Assembly (NCBI RefSeq): GCF_937958065.1
Contig: NZ_CALFXI010000104.1
Span: 1-64,000 of the forward strand
Direction: 5' to 3'
From: an uncultured Steroidobacter sp.
GTDB lineage: Bacteria > Pseudomonadota > Gammaproteobacteria > Steroidobacterales > Steroidobacteraceae
DNA length: 64,000 bases
This document shows, one piece after another, positions 23,397 to 31,749 of this stretch (its first letter is position 1; each line of letters begins with the position of its first letter). The position numbers were made by a program, and so were the translations under genes. A model generated the notes under the pieces. That model saw nothing but the letters and a program-made list of their open reading frames with translations. It had not been told where the DNA came from and searched no databases.

Positions 23397-24897
23397 GTTT
23401 GTCTTCCTTCTTCTGTGAGCCGCGCTCCGGCGCGGGCACGAGACGATAGATGCCGCTCGAAGCAGGCTCGGGATTGTTGAGGAGCACATACAGATAGCCG
23501 TCGGGGCCGCTGGCCACATCGCGCACCCGACCCTGTCCTGACATGACGGTTTCATCCGAGGCGACCGTGGTTCCATCAAGCGTCAGCCGATGCAGCTCGC
23601 GCGCACCCTGGCCGCCGACGAACAGGCTGCCCTTCCAGCGGGGGAATCGGTCTCCCATGTAGAAAGCGATGCCGCCGGGAGAAATCGATGGCGTCCAGTA
23701 ACGAGCAGGCTCCTCGATACCCGGCATGCTGGGTGTCGCAGTCATGGCGGTGCCGTCGTAGTTCATCCCGTACGTGGCTCGCGGCCAACCGTAGTTTCGG
23801 CCCCGTTGTATGTGGTTGACCTCATCGCCGCCGCGCGGGCCGTGTTCCGACGCCCAGATCGTGCCTGTAACGGGATGCGCATCCATCCCTTGTGGATTGC
23901 GATGTCCGTAACTCCACACGGATGCATATTCGCCCTCTCCACGAAACGGATTGTCTTTCGGCACGGATCCATCGAGGTGCAGCCGATGAATCTTGCCGTT
24001 GGGCCGACTCAGATCCTGCGCCATGTCCTGGCGTCCCCGATCGCCCACGCTGAAGAACACATAGTCGCCCGCGATCGCCAGGCGCGAACCGTAGTGATAG
24101 GCGGTATCGATGTGCTGCTCCACCGGCACGCGGAAGATATTCTGCTGCTCGACCCACCGATCGTCCTTGATCCTGCCTCGAACCACCGCGGTCATCGCGC
24201 CCCGTTCGCTTCTTTCACTGTAGGTCAGATAGATCCAATCGCCACCGGCCTGCCGCGAATGCACTTTCACATCCAGCAAGCCGCCTTGAGATTTGACGAA
24301 TACGGTCGGCGTACCCGCGATTGCGGTACGTTTGCCGTCGACGATATGCCAGAGCGTGCCGTCCAGCTGCGTGCTGAGCAGCGAGCCATCGGAGAGAAAA
24401 TCCATGGCCCACAGCGTGCCCGTCATTTCAGCCACGGGCTCCAGAGTGAATGTATGCAGCTCGCTGCTGAAGACAGCGCCGGCTTGAACGCTGTTGGCTT
24501 GCTCCAGCGCCTTGAGCCGATCCGACTCGCGCTGCTCGCGGATGAGGATGACCAGCGAGCGAATCTGCTCCGCGCTGAGTGCCGCTTTCCACGCCGGCAT
24601 CGCCGTACCGGACACACCATCCCGAATCGAGCGGGCGATGGCTTCGTCGCTATCGCCATTGACCCATTGGTCATCGACCAACGAGCTCGCGCTGCCGCCG
24701 CCGAGTGCGGGGCCGTGACAGCCCGCGCACGACTCCCGATACAGAGTCATGGCCGCGCCCGTGCCGATGTTGTACTGAGCCAGAGCATTGCTGCTGGAAC
24801 CAATGAGCAGCAGCGCGAGCAGTGCTTGCGGCACAGGCCAGGATTTCCAGTTGGAATAGCGGGTCCCGTCTGGGATGGATTCGATACGTTCGCTCAC
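23386..24897 (-). CDS. periplasmic cytochrome c fused to PQQ-dependent sugar dehydrogenase-like domain
   Basis: 503 residues from GTG 24897 (GAGGAG eleven bases upstream). A signal peptide precedes QYNIGTG. Residues about 45-125 are a class I cytochrome c with heme motif Cys57-A-G-Cys60-His61 and distal Met in GTAMPAW. Residues about 145-495 are a six-bladed propeller of the soluble glucose/sorbosone dehydrogenase type (LWAMDFLSDGSLLSTQLDG, GDRGRQDMAQDL, YGHRNPQGMDAHPVTG, SEHGPRGGDEVNHI, GGIAFYMGDRFP). Such enzymes oxidise sugars or aldehydes with PQQ and pass electrons to the fused heme. The C-terminus is short and His/Lys-rich. It overlaps the GlcG-like gene. Confidence 0.9.
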   Translation of the reverse strand: MSERIESIPDGTRYSNWKSWPVPQALLALLLIGSSSNALAQYNIGTGAAMTLYRESCAGCHGPALGGGSASSLVDDQWVNGDSDEAIARSIRDGVSGTAMPAWKAALSAEQIRSLVILIREQRESDRLKALEQANSVQAGAVFSSELHTFTLEPVAEMTGTLWAMDFLSDGSLLSTQLDGTLWHIVDGKRTAIAGTPTVFVKSQGGLLDVKVHSRQAGGDWIYLTYSERSERGAMTAVVRGRIKDDRWVEQQNIFRVPVEQHIDTAYHYGSRLAIAGDYVFFSVGDRGRQDMAQDLSRPNGKIHRLHLDGSVPKDNPFRGEGEYASVWSYGHRNPQGMDAHPVTGTIWASEHGPRGGDEVNHIQRGRNYGWPRATYGMNYDGTAMTATPSMPGIEEPARYWTPSISPGGIAFYMGDRFPRWKGSLFVGGQGARELHRLTLDGTTVASDETVMSGQGRVRDVASGPDGYLYVLLNNPEPASSGIYRLVPAPERGSQKKEDKHAH

Positions 24898-24977
24898 TGA
24901 GTCTGTCGCTCCTCGCCGTAGTGGCGGGAGCGAAATCTAGTCGGGCGAAGCACGCACGTATTGTAAAAAGTGGGCCG

Positions 24978-25886
24978 CTAAAGAACGAACTCCGCGGTCG
25001 CGGGCGATCCATTCAGAGTTTGCAGATCCAGGGCCAGACAGAATTTCGCCACGTCGACCGAGAGCCGCTCGCGGAAGAAGCGCGTTGGCGTTCTGCCCGT
25101 GAAGAATTTGAATTCCTTGCAGAAGTGAGATTGATCGTAGTAGCCGCATTCCAGAGCGCCGAGGCGACCCGCCTCGGCCTTGTCGGAGAGGCTGTTGAAT
25201 GCGTGTTTGAACCTGAGAATCTTCGCAAGTGTCTTGGGCGGAACACCGACGCGCTCCCGGAACGCTTTCTCCAACGTTCGATAGTGCACTCCGCACCGGC
25301 CAATGAGCTCATCGATCCCCAAGGTGCCTCGGGACTCGAACAGCTCTCGAATCGAGAAACTCAGCATGTCATTGAAGTCCGTGGATAGCTCGCGCAGCAA
25401 CGCTTGATCCAGGATTGCCTTGATGGCGGGCTCGGAGTCGGCATCGAACAGCCGACTCTCGAGCTCCGAGAGGACGGACGCGTTCACATCCCCGAGCTGC
25501 AGCGGCCTGCCCGAAAGATCGTGCAGCGGGCTGCGCAAGAACGAATGCAGCACTTGAGGCCACAGCTTGACCCCGATCATCGCGAGCCGGCCGATTCGCG
25601 AGCACGACACGCCACAGGACTTCGTGCCGACGATGTAGCTGCCTCGCAAGATATGACGCTGAGTCTCGGTGCCGCAGATCTCTTCGCGCCTGAAGCCATC
25701 GGCATACGAGAAGATGATCTCCTCGAAACCGTCGGGCGCGAGGTATTCGTCGATTTGGGGTGACCGGGTGTCGTCCTTGAGAATCCAGTAATAGCGAACC
25801 CAGTGGCGCAGCGCCGGCGCCGGTGGCAGCACTTTGAAATAAAGTGCATCGGTCCGGGTCGAGTTACTCGAGGCGATCCAGCTCAT
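24978..25886 (-). CDS. AraC-family transcriptional regulator
   Basis: 302 residues from ATG 25886. The N-terminal 160 residues (LPPAPALRHWVRYYWILKD, YLAPDGFEEIIFSYADGF) match the DUF6597-type ligand domain. Residues about 180-285 carry the double helix-turn-helix: IDELIGRCGVHYRTLEKAFR and GALECGYYDQSHFCKEFKFF, then GRTPTRFF. It starts inside an ATGA overlap with the end of the broken serine hydrolase gene, so it was probably co-transcribed with it. It may control the downstream dehydrogenase pair 80 bp away. The effector is unknown. Confidence 0.9.
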   Translation of the reverse strand: MSWIASSNSTRTDALYFKVLPPAPALRHWVRYYWILKDDTRSPQIDEYLAPDGFEEIIFSYADGFRREEICGTETQRHILRGSYIVGTKSCGVSCSRIGRLAMIGVKLWPQVLHSFLRSPLHDLSGRPLQLGDVNASVLSELESRLFDADSEPAIKAILDQALLRELSTDFNDMLSFSIRELFESRGTLGIDELIGRCGVHYRTLEKAFRERVGVPPKTLAKILRFKHAFNSLSDKAEAGRLGALECGYYDQSHFCKEFKFFTGRTPTRFFRERLSVDVAKFCLALDLQTLNGSPATAEFVL

Positions 25887-27340
25887 GGCCTGCGAGCCTG
25901 CTCAACGCGAGTCTGGGACGAGGTGCGCTCGATGGGCATGCGCGTGGAGAAAAACTCGACCAGGGTCTCGGCAGCGGGCGGATCGAAGTTGCTGAGTCCC
26001 ACCAGGACATAGCCCAGCTCGGGATAGATCCGCAGCTCCGCATTCATTCCAGGCGCCCCGCCGACACCCCCATAGAAGCGTGTCGCGCCCTCGCCCTGAA
26101 GGGCGAAGCCGTAACCGAAACCGCCGCCGAGGTTCTGCGGCGACGTTGCAGCGGCAAGGAGGCGTTTCGAAACGAGTTTGCCGGCCTCCAGCGCTCGCGC
26201 GAACCGCAGCAAGTCGCCCACAGTGGAGTAACCACCACCGGCCGCCATACCCCGATAGGGCAGTGTGTGCTCGTTCGACATCCACCGCGCATCCTTCTTG
26301 GTGTATCCCTGGGAGCGCGCCGGGACATCGACCGACTCGGGCAATGAAGCCGTCGATTGCATACCGGCTTTCGCATAGATGTGTTGCTGGACGTAATCGT
26401 AATAAGACAGGCCGCTGACCGCCTCGATCAAACGGCCGAGCAACACATATCAATAATTGGAGTATCCATCCCGAGAGCCAGGTTCGTACTCCGGTCCCCG
26501 CTTGCCGAACAGCGCCACGTAATCGGCATGCTCCTTCAGTCGCAACCGTTGCGCGTCGAACTCGGGACCAAAGATGTCGCCCATGCCGCCGGTGTGCGTG
26601 AGCAGATGATGCAGCGTGACCTTCGCAGCGACATCGCGATTGGGATAGTCCGGAAGATACTGACCCACGGTCCCTTGCAGCGACAGCTTGCCGGAGTCCA
26701 CAAGCTGCAATATGGCCACCGCCGTGAACATCTTGTTCATCGAGCCCAGACGGAATTGGGTCTCGGCGGTCGCGGCTCGCGACGTTGCGCGATTCGCGGA
26801 TCCCCACGCCTGCTCGAGCAGCACTTGCTCACCTTTTGCAACCAGCAGTGCGCCGGAGAATTGATCTGCCGCGGCCTTCTGAGTCGCCCGCTCCTCGAGC
26901 GCCGCCAGCGCGTCGGCCATCGCCATCCTCGGCGGCGCGAACTGCGGCGGCAGCGAAGCGGGACGGATCTCCATAATCAGGTTGTCACCGCGGCCGTCGC
27001 CCTTGACGGTCACCTCCAGGTACATACCCCGTTCGGACTCGACCTCCCTCATCAGCGCCAACACGTTGTTGGGAGTGCTGCGTTCCAGCTGCAACAGTTC
27101 GAGGCCGCCCGTGTACGCACGAAAGTCCAACGTCTCGGCCACCTCCCCTTTGCGGGCGTACTTCTGCTTGAACGAGGCTATTTGTTTGGGATCGGCTGAA
27201 TTGAAGGACGAGAGCCAGTCCGAGAACGCGCGTCCCGCCGGAGTGTTGGGAATCTCGGGTCGAGCGAGCGCGGAAATGCAGGTCAGCAGCAGCGTGAGAA
27301 ACGATAACGATGCAGCAACCTTGTTTCGATGGCGAATCAT
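25883..27340 (-). pseudogene. serine hydrolase (beta-lactamase fold) interrupted by one in-frame TGA
   Basis: Reads as one 485-codon gene from ATG 27340 to the stop at 25883-25885, except for TGA at 26450-26452 (codon 297). The frame is unchanged on both sides: GYSNY, stop, YVLLGRLIEAVSG. In this family the motif is Y-S-N-x-G-Y, so the stop most simply replaces a Gly GGA codon by one base change. Upstream parts: signal peptide, an extra N-terminal domain, SxxK nucleophile in GSMNKMF. Downstream: the GGVGGAPG third-motif region. The mutation falls right after the catalytic YSN, so a truncated product would be inactive. Sequencing error or readthrough are alternatives. Two separate proteins are unlikely. 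Confidence 0.8.
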
Positions 27341-27410
27341 CGACAATCCTCGTCCGTGTGACCCTGCCGAGCAATCCAATGGGCTGTCGGTTCAGCCCAA
27401 CCTTTGCGTC

Positions 27411-27441
27411 CCGAAGTCCTGCCGCGATGGCGGGACTTCGG
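27411..27441 (-). terminator. hairpin terminator after the SDR gene
   Basis: 13-bp arms CCGAAGTCCTGCC / GGCGGGACTTCGG (one G-T type mismatch) with a 5-nt loop, starting 2 bp after the leftward SDR stop. No long T-tract, but the stem is strong. It also separates the SDR pair from the serine hydrolase gene. Confidence 0.6.
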
Positions 27442-27442
27442 A

Positions 27443-28180
27443 TCAGATCGAGTTCAGGAACCCGCCGTCCACTGCAATCGCCTGTCCAGTGATGTACGAG
27501 GCGCGATCCGATGCGAGGAATGCCGCCAGCGCGGCGAACTCCTCCGGCTTGCCGATGCGGCCGGTCGGAATCTTCGGCCCCATGGTCGCATCGTCCACGC
27601 CGAGCTCCGTGAGCCGCTCGGTGGCCGTGTAGCCGGGCAGCAGCGCATTCATGGTGATGCCGTCTTTCGCGACATCCCGGCTGACCGAGTTGATCAGCCC
27701 CAACAAGCCGGCCCGCAAGCTGTTTGAAATCACCAGGCCCGGTTGCGGTTCGCGGGCAGAGATCGAAGTGATGGCGAGGATGCGCCCCCACTTGCGTGCA
27801 CGCATGTGAGGTAACACGGCGAGGATGCTTTCCACCGTGCTCATCCACAGATTGTCGAACCCCTTTTGCCAGTCGGCCGCGGACATGCGCTCGAAGGAGC
27901 CCGCCGGTGGACCGCCAGTGTTCGTCACCAGGATGTCGACGGGCCCGCCCAGCGCCTTCGTGGCCTGAGCAACCAAAGCCTCACAATTGCCCGCCAACGA
28001 AACATCGCCGGCAATGCCGATGGCGCCGATCTCGGCCGCGGTCGCCGCGATACGAGCCGGATCGCGAGAAACGATGGCGACCTGCACGCCTTCCGCAACC
28101 AGTTCCTGCGCGACGGCTTTGCCGAGCCCCTGGGACGCGCCGAACACCAGTGCACGACGTCCCGATATCTTCAGATCCAT
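27443..28180 (-). CDS. SDR-family protein lacking the usual YxxxK pair
   Basis: 245 residues from ATG 28180, with GGAGG six bases upstream. The Rossmann nucleotide loop is present (ALVFGASQGLGKAVAQEL), as are VTNTGGPPAG and the C-terminal DRASYITGQAIAVDGGF of FabG-like dehydrogenases. Where the catalytic Tyr-x-x-x-Lys should be, the sequence reads S-N-S-L-R within GLVISNSLRAGLLGL, so Tyr is Ser and Lys is Arg. This variant occurs in a recognised branch of SDRs; whether it is a reductase is open. It is 19 bp downstream of the DUF1330 gene, forming a two-gene unit. Confidence 0.88.
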   Translation of the reverse strand: MDLKISGRRALVFGASQGLGKAVAQELVAEGVQVAIVSRDPARIAATAAEIGAIGIAGDVSLAGNCEALVAQATKALGGPVDILVTNTGGPPAGSFERMSAADWQKGFDNLWMSTVESILAVLPHMRARKWGRILAITSISAREPQPGLVISNSLRAGLLGLINSVSRDVAKDGITMNALLPGYTATERLTELGVDDATMGPKIPTGRIGKPEEFAALAAFLASDRASYITGQAIAVDGGFLNSI

Positions 28181-28199
28181 CACAAACCTCCGGCGGCAA

Positions 28200-28520
28200 T
28201 CAGACGCGAGGATCCGGCGCGACCTGATCGGGCCGGCCTTCCTGAAGAATCATACGGCCGTCCGTGGTCGCCGCGCGCCGGAACTCCGACAGCCGTTGAT
28301 ACTCCGGATCGTTGTACCAGGCTTCGGCCGAAGCGCGGTCTGGAAATTCGAGGATCACCATCCGCTGCGTGAAGGTCTCGCCTTCCGAGGTCGTGACCTG
28401 ATCGCCGCGCGTCAGAAACCGGCCCCCGTATTTCTGCAGGGTCTTGGGCGTGTGATCCGAGTACTTTCGGAAAGTGACCGGGTCGTGGACCTTCATCGTG
28501 CAGATCATGTAGGCGGCCAT
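28200..28520 (-). CDS. DUF1330 (dimeric alpha/beta-barrel-like) protein
   Basis: 106 residues from ATG 28520, with GAGGAG five bases upstream. The sequence MAAYMICTMKVHDP, YSDHTPKTLQKYGGRFLTRG, RMVILEFPDRASAEAWYNDP and EYQRLSEFRR is a clear DUF1330 protein, a small ferredoxin-like fold that forms dimers. Function is unknown; relatives with this fold bind small ligands or act as monooxygenases. It precedes the SDR in a two-gene leftward unit and is divergent from the hydratase gene. A longer in-frame extension upstream exists but overlaps that gene and lacks a ribosome site. Confidence 0.88.
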   Translation of the reverse strand: MAAYMICTMKVHDPVTFRKYSDHTPKTLQKYGGRFLTRGDQVTTSEGETFTQRMVILEFPDRASAEAWYNDPEYQRLSEFRRAATTDGRMILQEGRPDQVAPDPRV

Positions 28521-28637
28521 ACGCGCTCCTCGTTGTGCGCTCGAGTGTACTGTCCCGCAAGCACAAATTTTTCCCAAATGGCCTGTGCTACAGTGCCCGG
28601 CACCCTGTTCCGACGCCCGATGCGTCGAGGTCGAAGC

Positions 28638-29429
28638 ATGCAAGCCGATCAGGTTCGCGCCGTCGTCGATCAGTTTGAAACCCATGTGAGGAATCGCACC
28701 CGGTTCCAGCTGTATCGCTTCGACGGTCGTCCCGCGACCCTCGATGAGGCCTATGCCATCCAGGACGAAATCCTGGCGCGAGCGCTTCGTTCCGGCGATG
28801 GGGTGGCCGGCTACAAGATCGGCCTCACCACCCAGAAGATGCAGCAGTTCTGCGGCGTGGCCGAACCGATCGCCGGACGTATCCTGAAAAGCACCGTGCA
28901 CGCGAGCGGCGCGAGCATTCGCAATTCCGAGTTTCATCGGCTCGGCATCGAAAGCGAGCTGGCCTTGCGCATCGGCAAGGAAGTCCCCGTCTCGTCCGCA
29001 GCACCCAACGGCCAGGATTTGATCGGGTGCGTCGATGCCATCGCGGCGGCGTTCGAGATCATCGACGATCGCGATGCCGACTACGCCCGGCTCGAAGCCA
29101 GCTCGATCGCGGCCGAGAACAGCTGGAACAAAGGGATCGTGCTCGGCGAGGCCACCTCGCCTTCCGCCTTTGGCGATCTGCGCGGTCTGCACGGTCGGTT
29201 GCTCGTGAATGGCGAGCCCGTCGCGACGGGCTCCAGCGACGACGTGATGAATGGCCCGCTCTGGGTGCTCGCCTGGGTCGCTCGCTTCGCCCAAGCTGCG
29301 GGACAGCCGCTGCGGCCCGGTCAGTGGATCATGACCGGCTCCATCATCCCGACGAAGTTCGCCGTCGCCGGCGACGTCTACTCGTTCCAGCTCGGGCCGC
29401 TGCCCGCGGTCAACGTAACCATCCTCTGA
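28638..29429 (+). CDS. 2-keto-4-pentenoate hydratase / oxo-acid decarboxylase family protein
   Basis: 263 residues from ATG 28638, with GAGG upstream. It matches the MhpD/fumarylacetoacetase superfamily: LDEAYAIQDEILAR, VAGYKIGLTTQKMQQFCGV, the metal-binding Glu-x-Glu in LGIESELALRIG, and GPLWVLAWVARFAQAAGQPL, GQWIMTGSIIPTKF at the end. Such enzymes add water to 2-hydroxypenta-2,4-dienoate or decarboxylate 4-oxalocrotonate in meta-cleavage pathways of aromatic or steroid rings. No other meta-cleavage gene is in the window, so the pathway is unclear. Divergent from the DUF1330-SDR unit over 117 bp. Confidence 0.9.
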   Translation: MQADQVRAVVDQFETHVRNRTRFQLYRFDGRPATLDEAYAIQDEILARALRSGDGVAGYKIGLTTQKMQQFCGVAEPIAGRILKSTVHASGASIRNSEFHRLGIESELALRIGKEVPVSSAAPNGQDLIGCVDAIAAAFEIIDDRDADYARLEASSIAAENSWNKGIVLGEATSPSAFGDLRGLHGRLLVNGEPVATGSSDDVMNGPLWVLAWVARFAQAAGQPLRPGQWIMTGSIIPTKFAVAGDVYSFQLGPLPAVNVTIL

Positions 29430-29657
29430 AGTCAGCGTCTCGACCAGCGATGTCGCGACCTTTCACCGTGCATGCGAGGCCAGCGACGCCCGTTCGTGGC
29501 GCAGTGGCCGCGCATGAGCCTCGCGCGCGGCAATTCGTCTGCTCACAAACGCCTCCGCACGATCAAAAAACAGCGCAATGTCACGCTCGCGTGAATTGTT
29601 TTCGCTGGCATGCATCCTGCTTTCGCCGAAACAGACCCAACCCACCCTGGAGTATCA
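29430..29657. other. intergenic stretch before the amidase gene
   Basis: 228 bp with no supported gene. It holds the amidase ribosome site (GGAG near 29649) and presumably its promoter, but no convincing -35/-10 pair or hairpin is seen. Confidence 0.4.
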
Positions 29658-31268
29658 ATGCGATTGCATCGTTCGTTCGGCCTGGCGACGCTGGCCGCAT
29701 TGCTGATCAGTTACACCGCCGGCCTGCGGGCGGCGAGCATCGACTTCGACGCGGCGACCATCGGCGATCTCAACCAGGCCTTCCAGGCTGGGACACTGAC
29801 CTCCGAGCAACTGGTACAGCACTGTCTCGCGCGCATCGAGGCCTATGACGAGCAGGGGCCGAAGCTCAATGCGGTCCTGACGCTGAATCCGAAGGCGATC
29901 GAGATCGCCCGCGCGCTGGATGCCGAGCGCAAGAGCAAAGGTCCTCGCTCGCCGTTGCACGGCATACCGGTGCTGTTGAAAGACAACTTCGATACGTTCG
30001 ATATGCCCACGACCGGCGGCTCGGTGCTGCTGGAAAACTGGGTGCCGCCGGACGATGCGTACGTCGTCAAGAAACTGCGCGATGCCGGCGCCATCATCCT
30101 CGCCAAGGTCAACCTGTCCGAGTTCGCTTCCGGCGCCGCTCACAGCTCACTGGGCGGCCAGACGCTCAATCCTCACAATCTCGCGCGCACGCCCTCCGGC
30201 TCGTCCGGCGGCACCGGCGCCGGAATTGCAGCTGCGTATGCACCCCTTGGCTTGGGCACCGACACGGGCGGCTCTATCCGCGGACCCGCCACCGCTAACG
30301 GCATTGTGGGTTTGAAGCCCACGCACGGTCTGCTCAGCCGCGACGGCATCATTCCGCTCTCGCTCACATTCGACACCGGCGGGCCGATGGCTCGCAGCGT
30401 TTATGACATTGCCGTGTCGCTCGGAATCATGACCGGCGTGGACGCCGCCGATCCGGCAACCCAGAAGAGCAAAGGAAAATCCGTCACCGACTACACTCGT
30501 TATCTCAAGGCCGATGCGTTGAAGGGCGCGCGCATCGGTATCGCACGCGATTTTCTCGGCGCGGACCAGGACGTCGATTGGGTGATCGAATCGGCACTGG
30601 AGTCGATGCGCAAAGCGGGCGCGACGGTCGTCGACGTGCGGTTTCCGAAGTGGCTGCTGGATGGCAAAGAAGAGTTCTATGCGGCGGTTCGCCGGCCGGA
30701 GTTCGCCGTGCAGATCGGCCAGTATCTCGCCGCAACCGGCCCCGGCTATCCGAAGAACCTGGAGCAACTCATCGAGCGCTCCAACGAGGTGAGATCGCTG
30801 CGTCCCGGCGGCGGCGGCCCGAACCCGGTGCGCTGGACGCTGTTCAAGAAAGAAGCGGAGAGCGGCAAGCTCGACGATTACCGTTATCTGTCGGTGCGCG
30901 ATTACGCGCTGCCGATGGTTCGAACCGTGGTTGAAGGCATCCTCGCGGCGGAGAAACTCGACGCCATCGTCTATCCCACTTCGCCTCGCCGCCCGACCCT
31001 GATCGCACAGGACAATCCGGCCCCCGATGTGAACTCGGCGACCAACATCGCCAATCTCACCGGCTTTCCCGATCTGATCGTGCCCGCGGGCTTCACCACC
31101 GACGACCTGCCGGTCGGTATCTCGTTCTTCGGCCCGGCCTTCAGCGAGCCGAAGCTGCTGGCGCTCGGTTACAGCTTCGAACAGGCGACGCGCGTGCGGC
31201 GTCTGCCCGTGCATACGCCGCCTTTGTCGAATCAAACGATCACGGTGCCGACCGCGTCGTCGCTGTAA
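29658..31268 (+). CDS. exported amidase-signature enzyme
   Basis: 536 residues from ATG 29658, with a signal peptide (FGLATLAALLISYTAGLRA). The amidase signature is complete: catalytic Lys in PVLLKDNFDTFDMPTTGGS, cis-Ser in TPSGSSGGTGAGIAAA and nucleophile Ser in GTDTGGSIRGPA. The C-terminal block DAIVYPTSPRRPTLIAQ and LTGFPDLIVPAGF is typical of the long bacterial subgroup. These enzymes hydrolyse amides, or transfer ammonia; an exported one probably cleaves small amides or peptide-like compounds in the periplasm. Not GatA: it has a signal peptide and no GatB/GatC neighbours. It converges on the DoxX gene, 5 bp apart. Confidence 0.92.
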   Translation: MRLHRSFGLATLAALLISYTAGLRAASIDFDAATIGDLNQAFQAGTLTSEQLVQHCLARIEAYDEQGPKLNAVLTLNPKAIEIARALDAERKSKGPRSPLHGIPVLLKDNFDTFDMPTTGGSVLLENWVPPDDAYVVKKLRDAGAIILAKVNLSEFASGAAHSSLGGQTLNPHNLARTPSGSSGGTGAGIAAAYAPLGLGTDTGGSIRGPATANGIVGLKPTHGLLSRDGIIPLSLTFDTGGPMARSVYDIAVSLGIMTGVDAADPATQKSKGKSVTDYTRYLKADALKGARIGIARDFLGADQDVDWVIESALESMRKAGATVVDVRFPKWLLDGKEEFYAAVRRPEFAVQIGQYLAATGPGYPKNLEQLIERSNEVRSLRPGGGGPNPVRWTLFKKEAESGKLDDYRYLSVRDYALPMVRTVVEGILAAEKLDAIVYPTSPRRPTLIAQDNPAPDVNSATNIANLTGFPDLIVPAGFTTDDLPVGISFFGPAFSEPKLLALGYSFEQATRVRRLPVHTPPLSNQTITVPTASSL

Positions 31269-31273
31269 TCATC

Positions 31274-31657
31274 TCATTTGCCGTTCAGGCTGAAGCGCCC
31301 TGGCCCGAGCAGCGCCAGGGCGATCGCCGTGAATAGAAACATTCCTTGCAGCTCGAGCGCCCAGCCGCCCGTCTTGTCGAGCGCGAACAGCTCGCCTCCA
31401 TGCACGAGCGTGAACGCGAACAGCATGTTGATCGCGATCAGGCCCGCGCCGATGCGCGAGTACCAGCCGAGCAGAACCAGAATGGGCGCGAGCACCTCAC
31501 CGATATAGACGGCATAGGTGAAGAAGGCCGGCAGGCCGGCGCCGGTGACCGCGCCCGTCAGGCCGCCGACGCCGCCTTTGAGTTTTGCCATGCCGTGCAG
31601 CAGGATCAGAATGCCCAGCGTCAGACGCAGAATCAGCTTGCCAATGCTGTCGTTCAT
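31274..31657 (-). CDS. DoxX-family membrane protein
   Basis: 127 residues from ATG 31657 with GGGGGAG five bases upstream. Four hydrophobic segments (LILRLTLGILILLHGMAKL, AFFTYAVYIGEVLAPILVLL, IGAGLIAINMLFAFTL, LFTAIALALLG) and the HGMAKLKGG and IGEVLAP motifs are those of DoxX/YphA proteins. Family members sit in the inner membrane and are linked to redox or thiol stress; the role is not settled. The GST gene lies 92 bp upstream on the same strand and may be co-transcribed. Confidence 0.88.
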   Translation of the reverse strand: MNDSIGKLILRLTLGILILLHGMAKLKGGVGGLTGAVTGAGLPAFFTYAVYIGEVLAPILVLLGWYSRIGAGLIAINMLFAFTLVHGGELFALDKTGGWALELQGMFLFTAIALALLGPGRFSLNGK

Positions 31658-31749
31658 GTTGCTCCCCCGATCCACCCGAAGCGTCCACTCGGGCCGATTG
31701 TAGACCCCGAGCGAGACTGGATGGAGCCTTGCGAAGGGCTCGTTCCCGG

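Noticed and set aside
26447..26452. TGA in the serine hydrolase as a selenocysteine codon
   Set aside because: The family has Gly at this place, no Cys, and I see no selenocysteine insertion hairpin just downstream.
28200..29294. Long leftward open frame as an extended DUF1330 protein
   Set aside because: The upstream part lies antisense to the hydratase gene; the DUF1330 start at 28520 has a good ribosome site and standard length.
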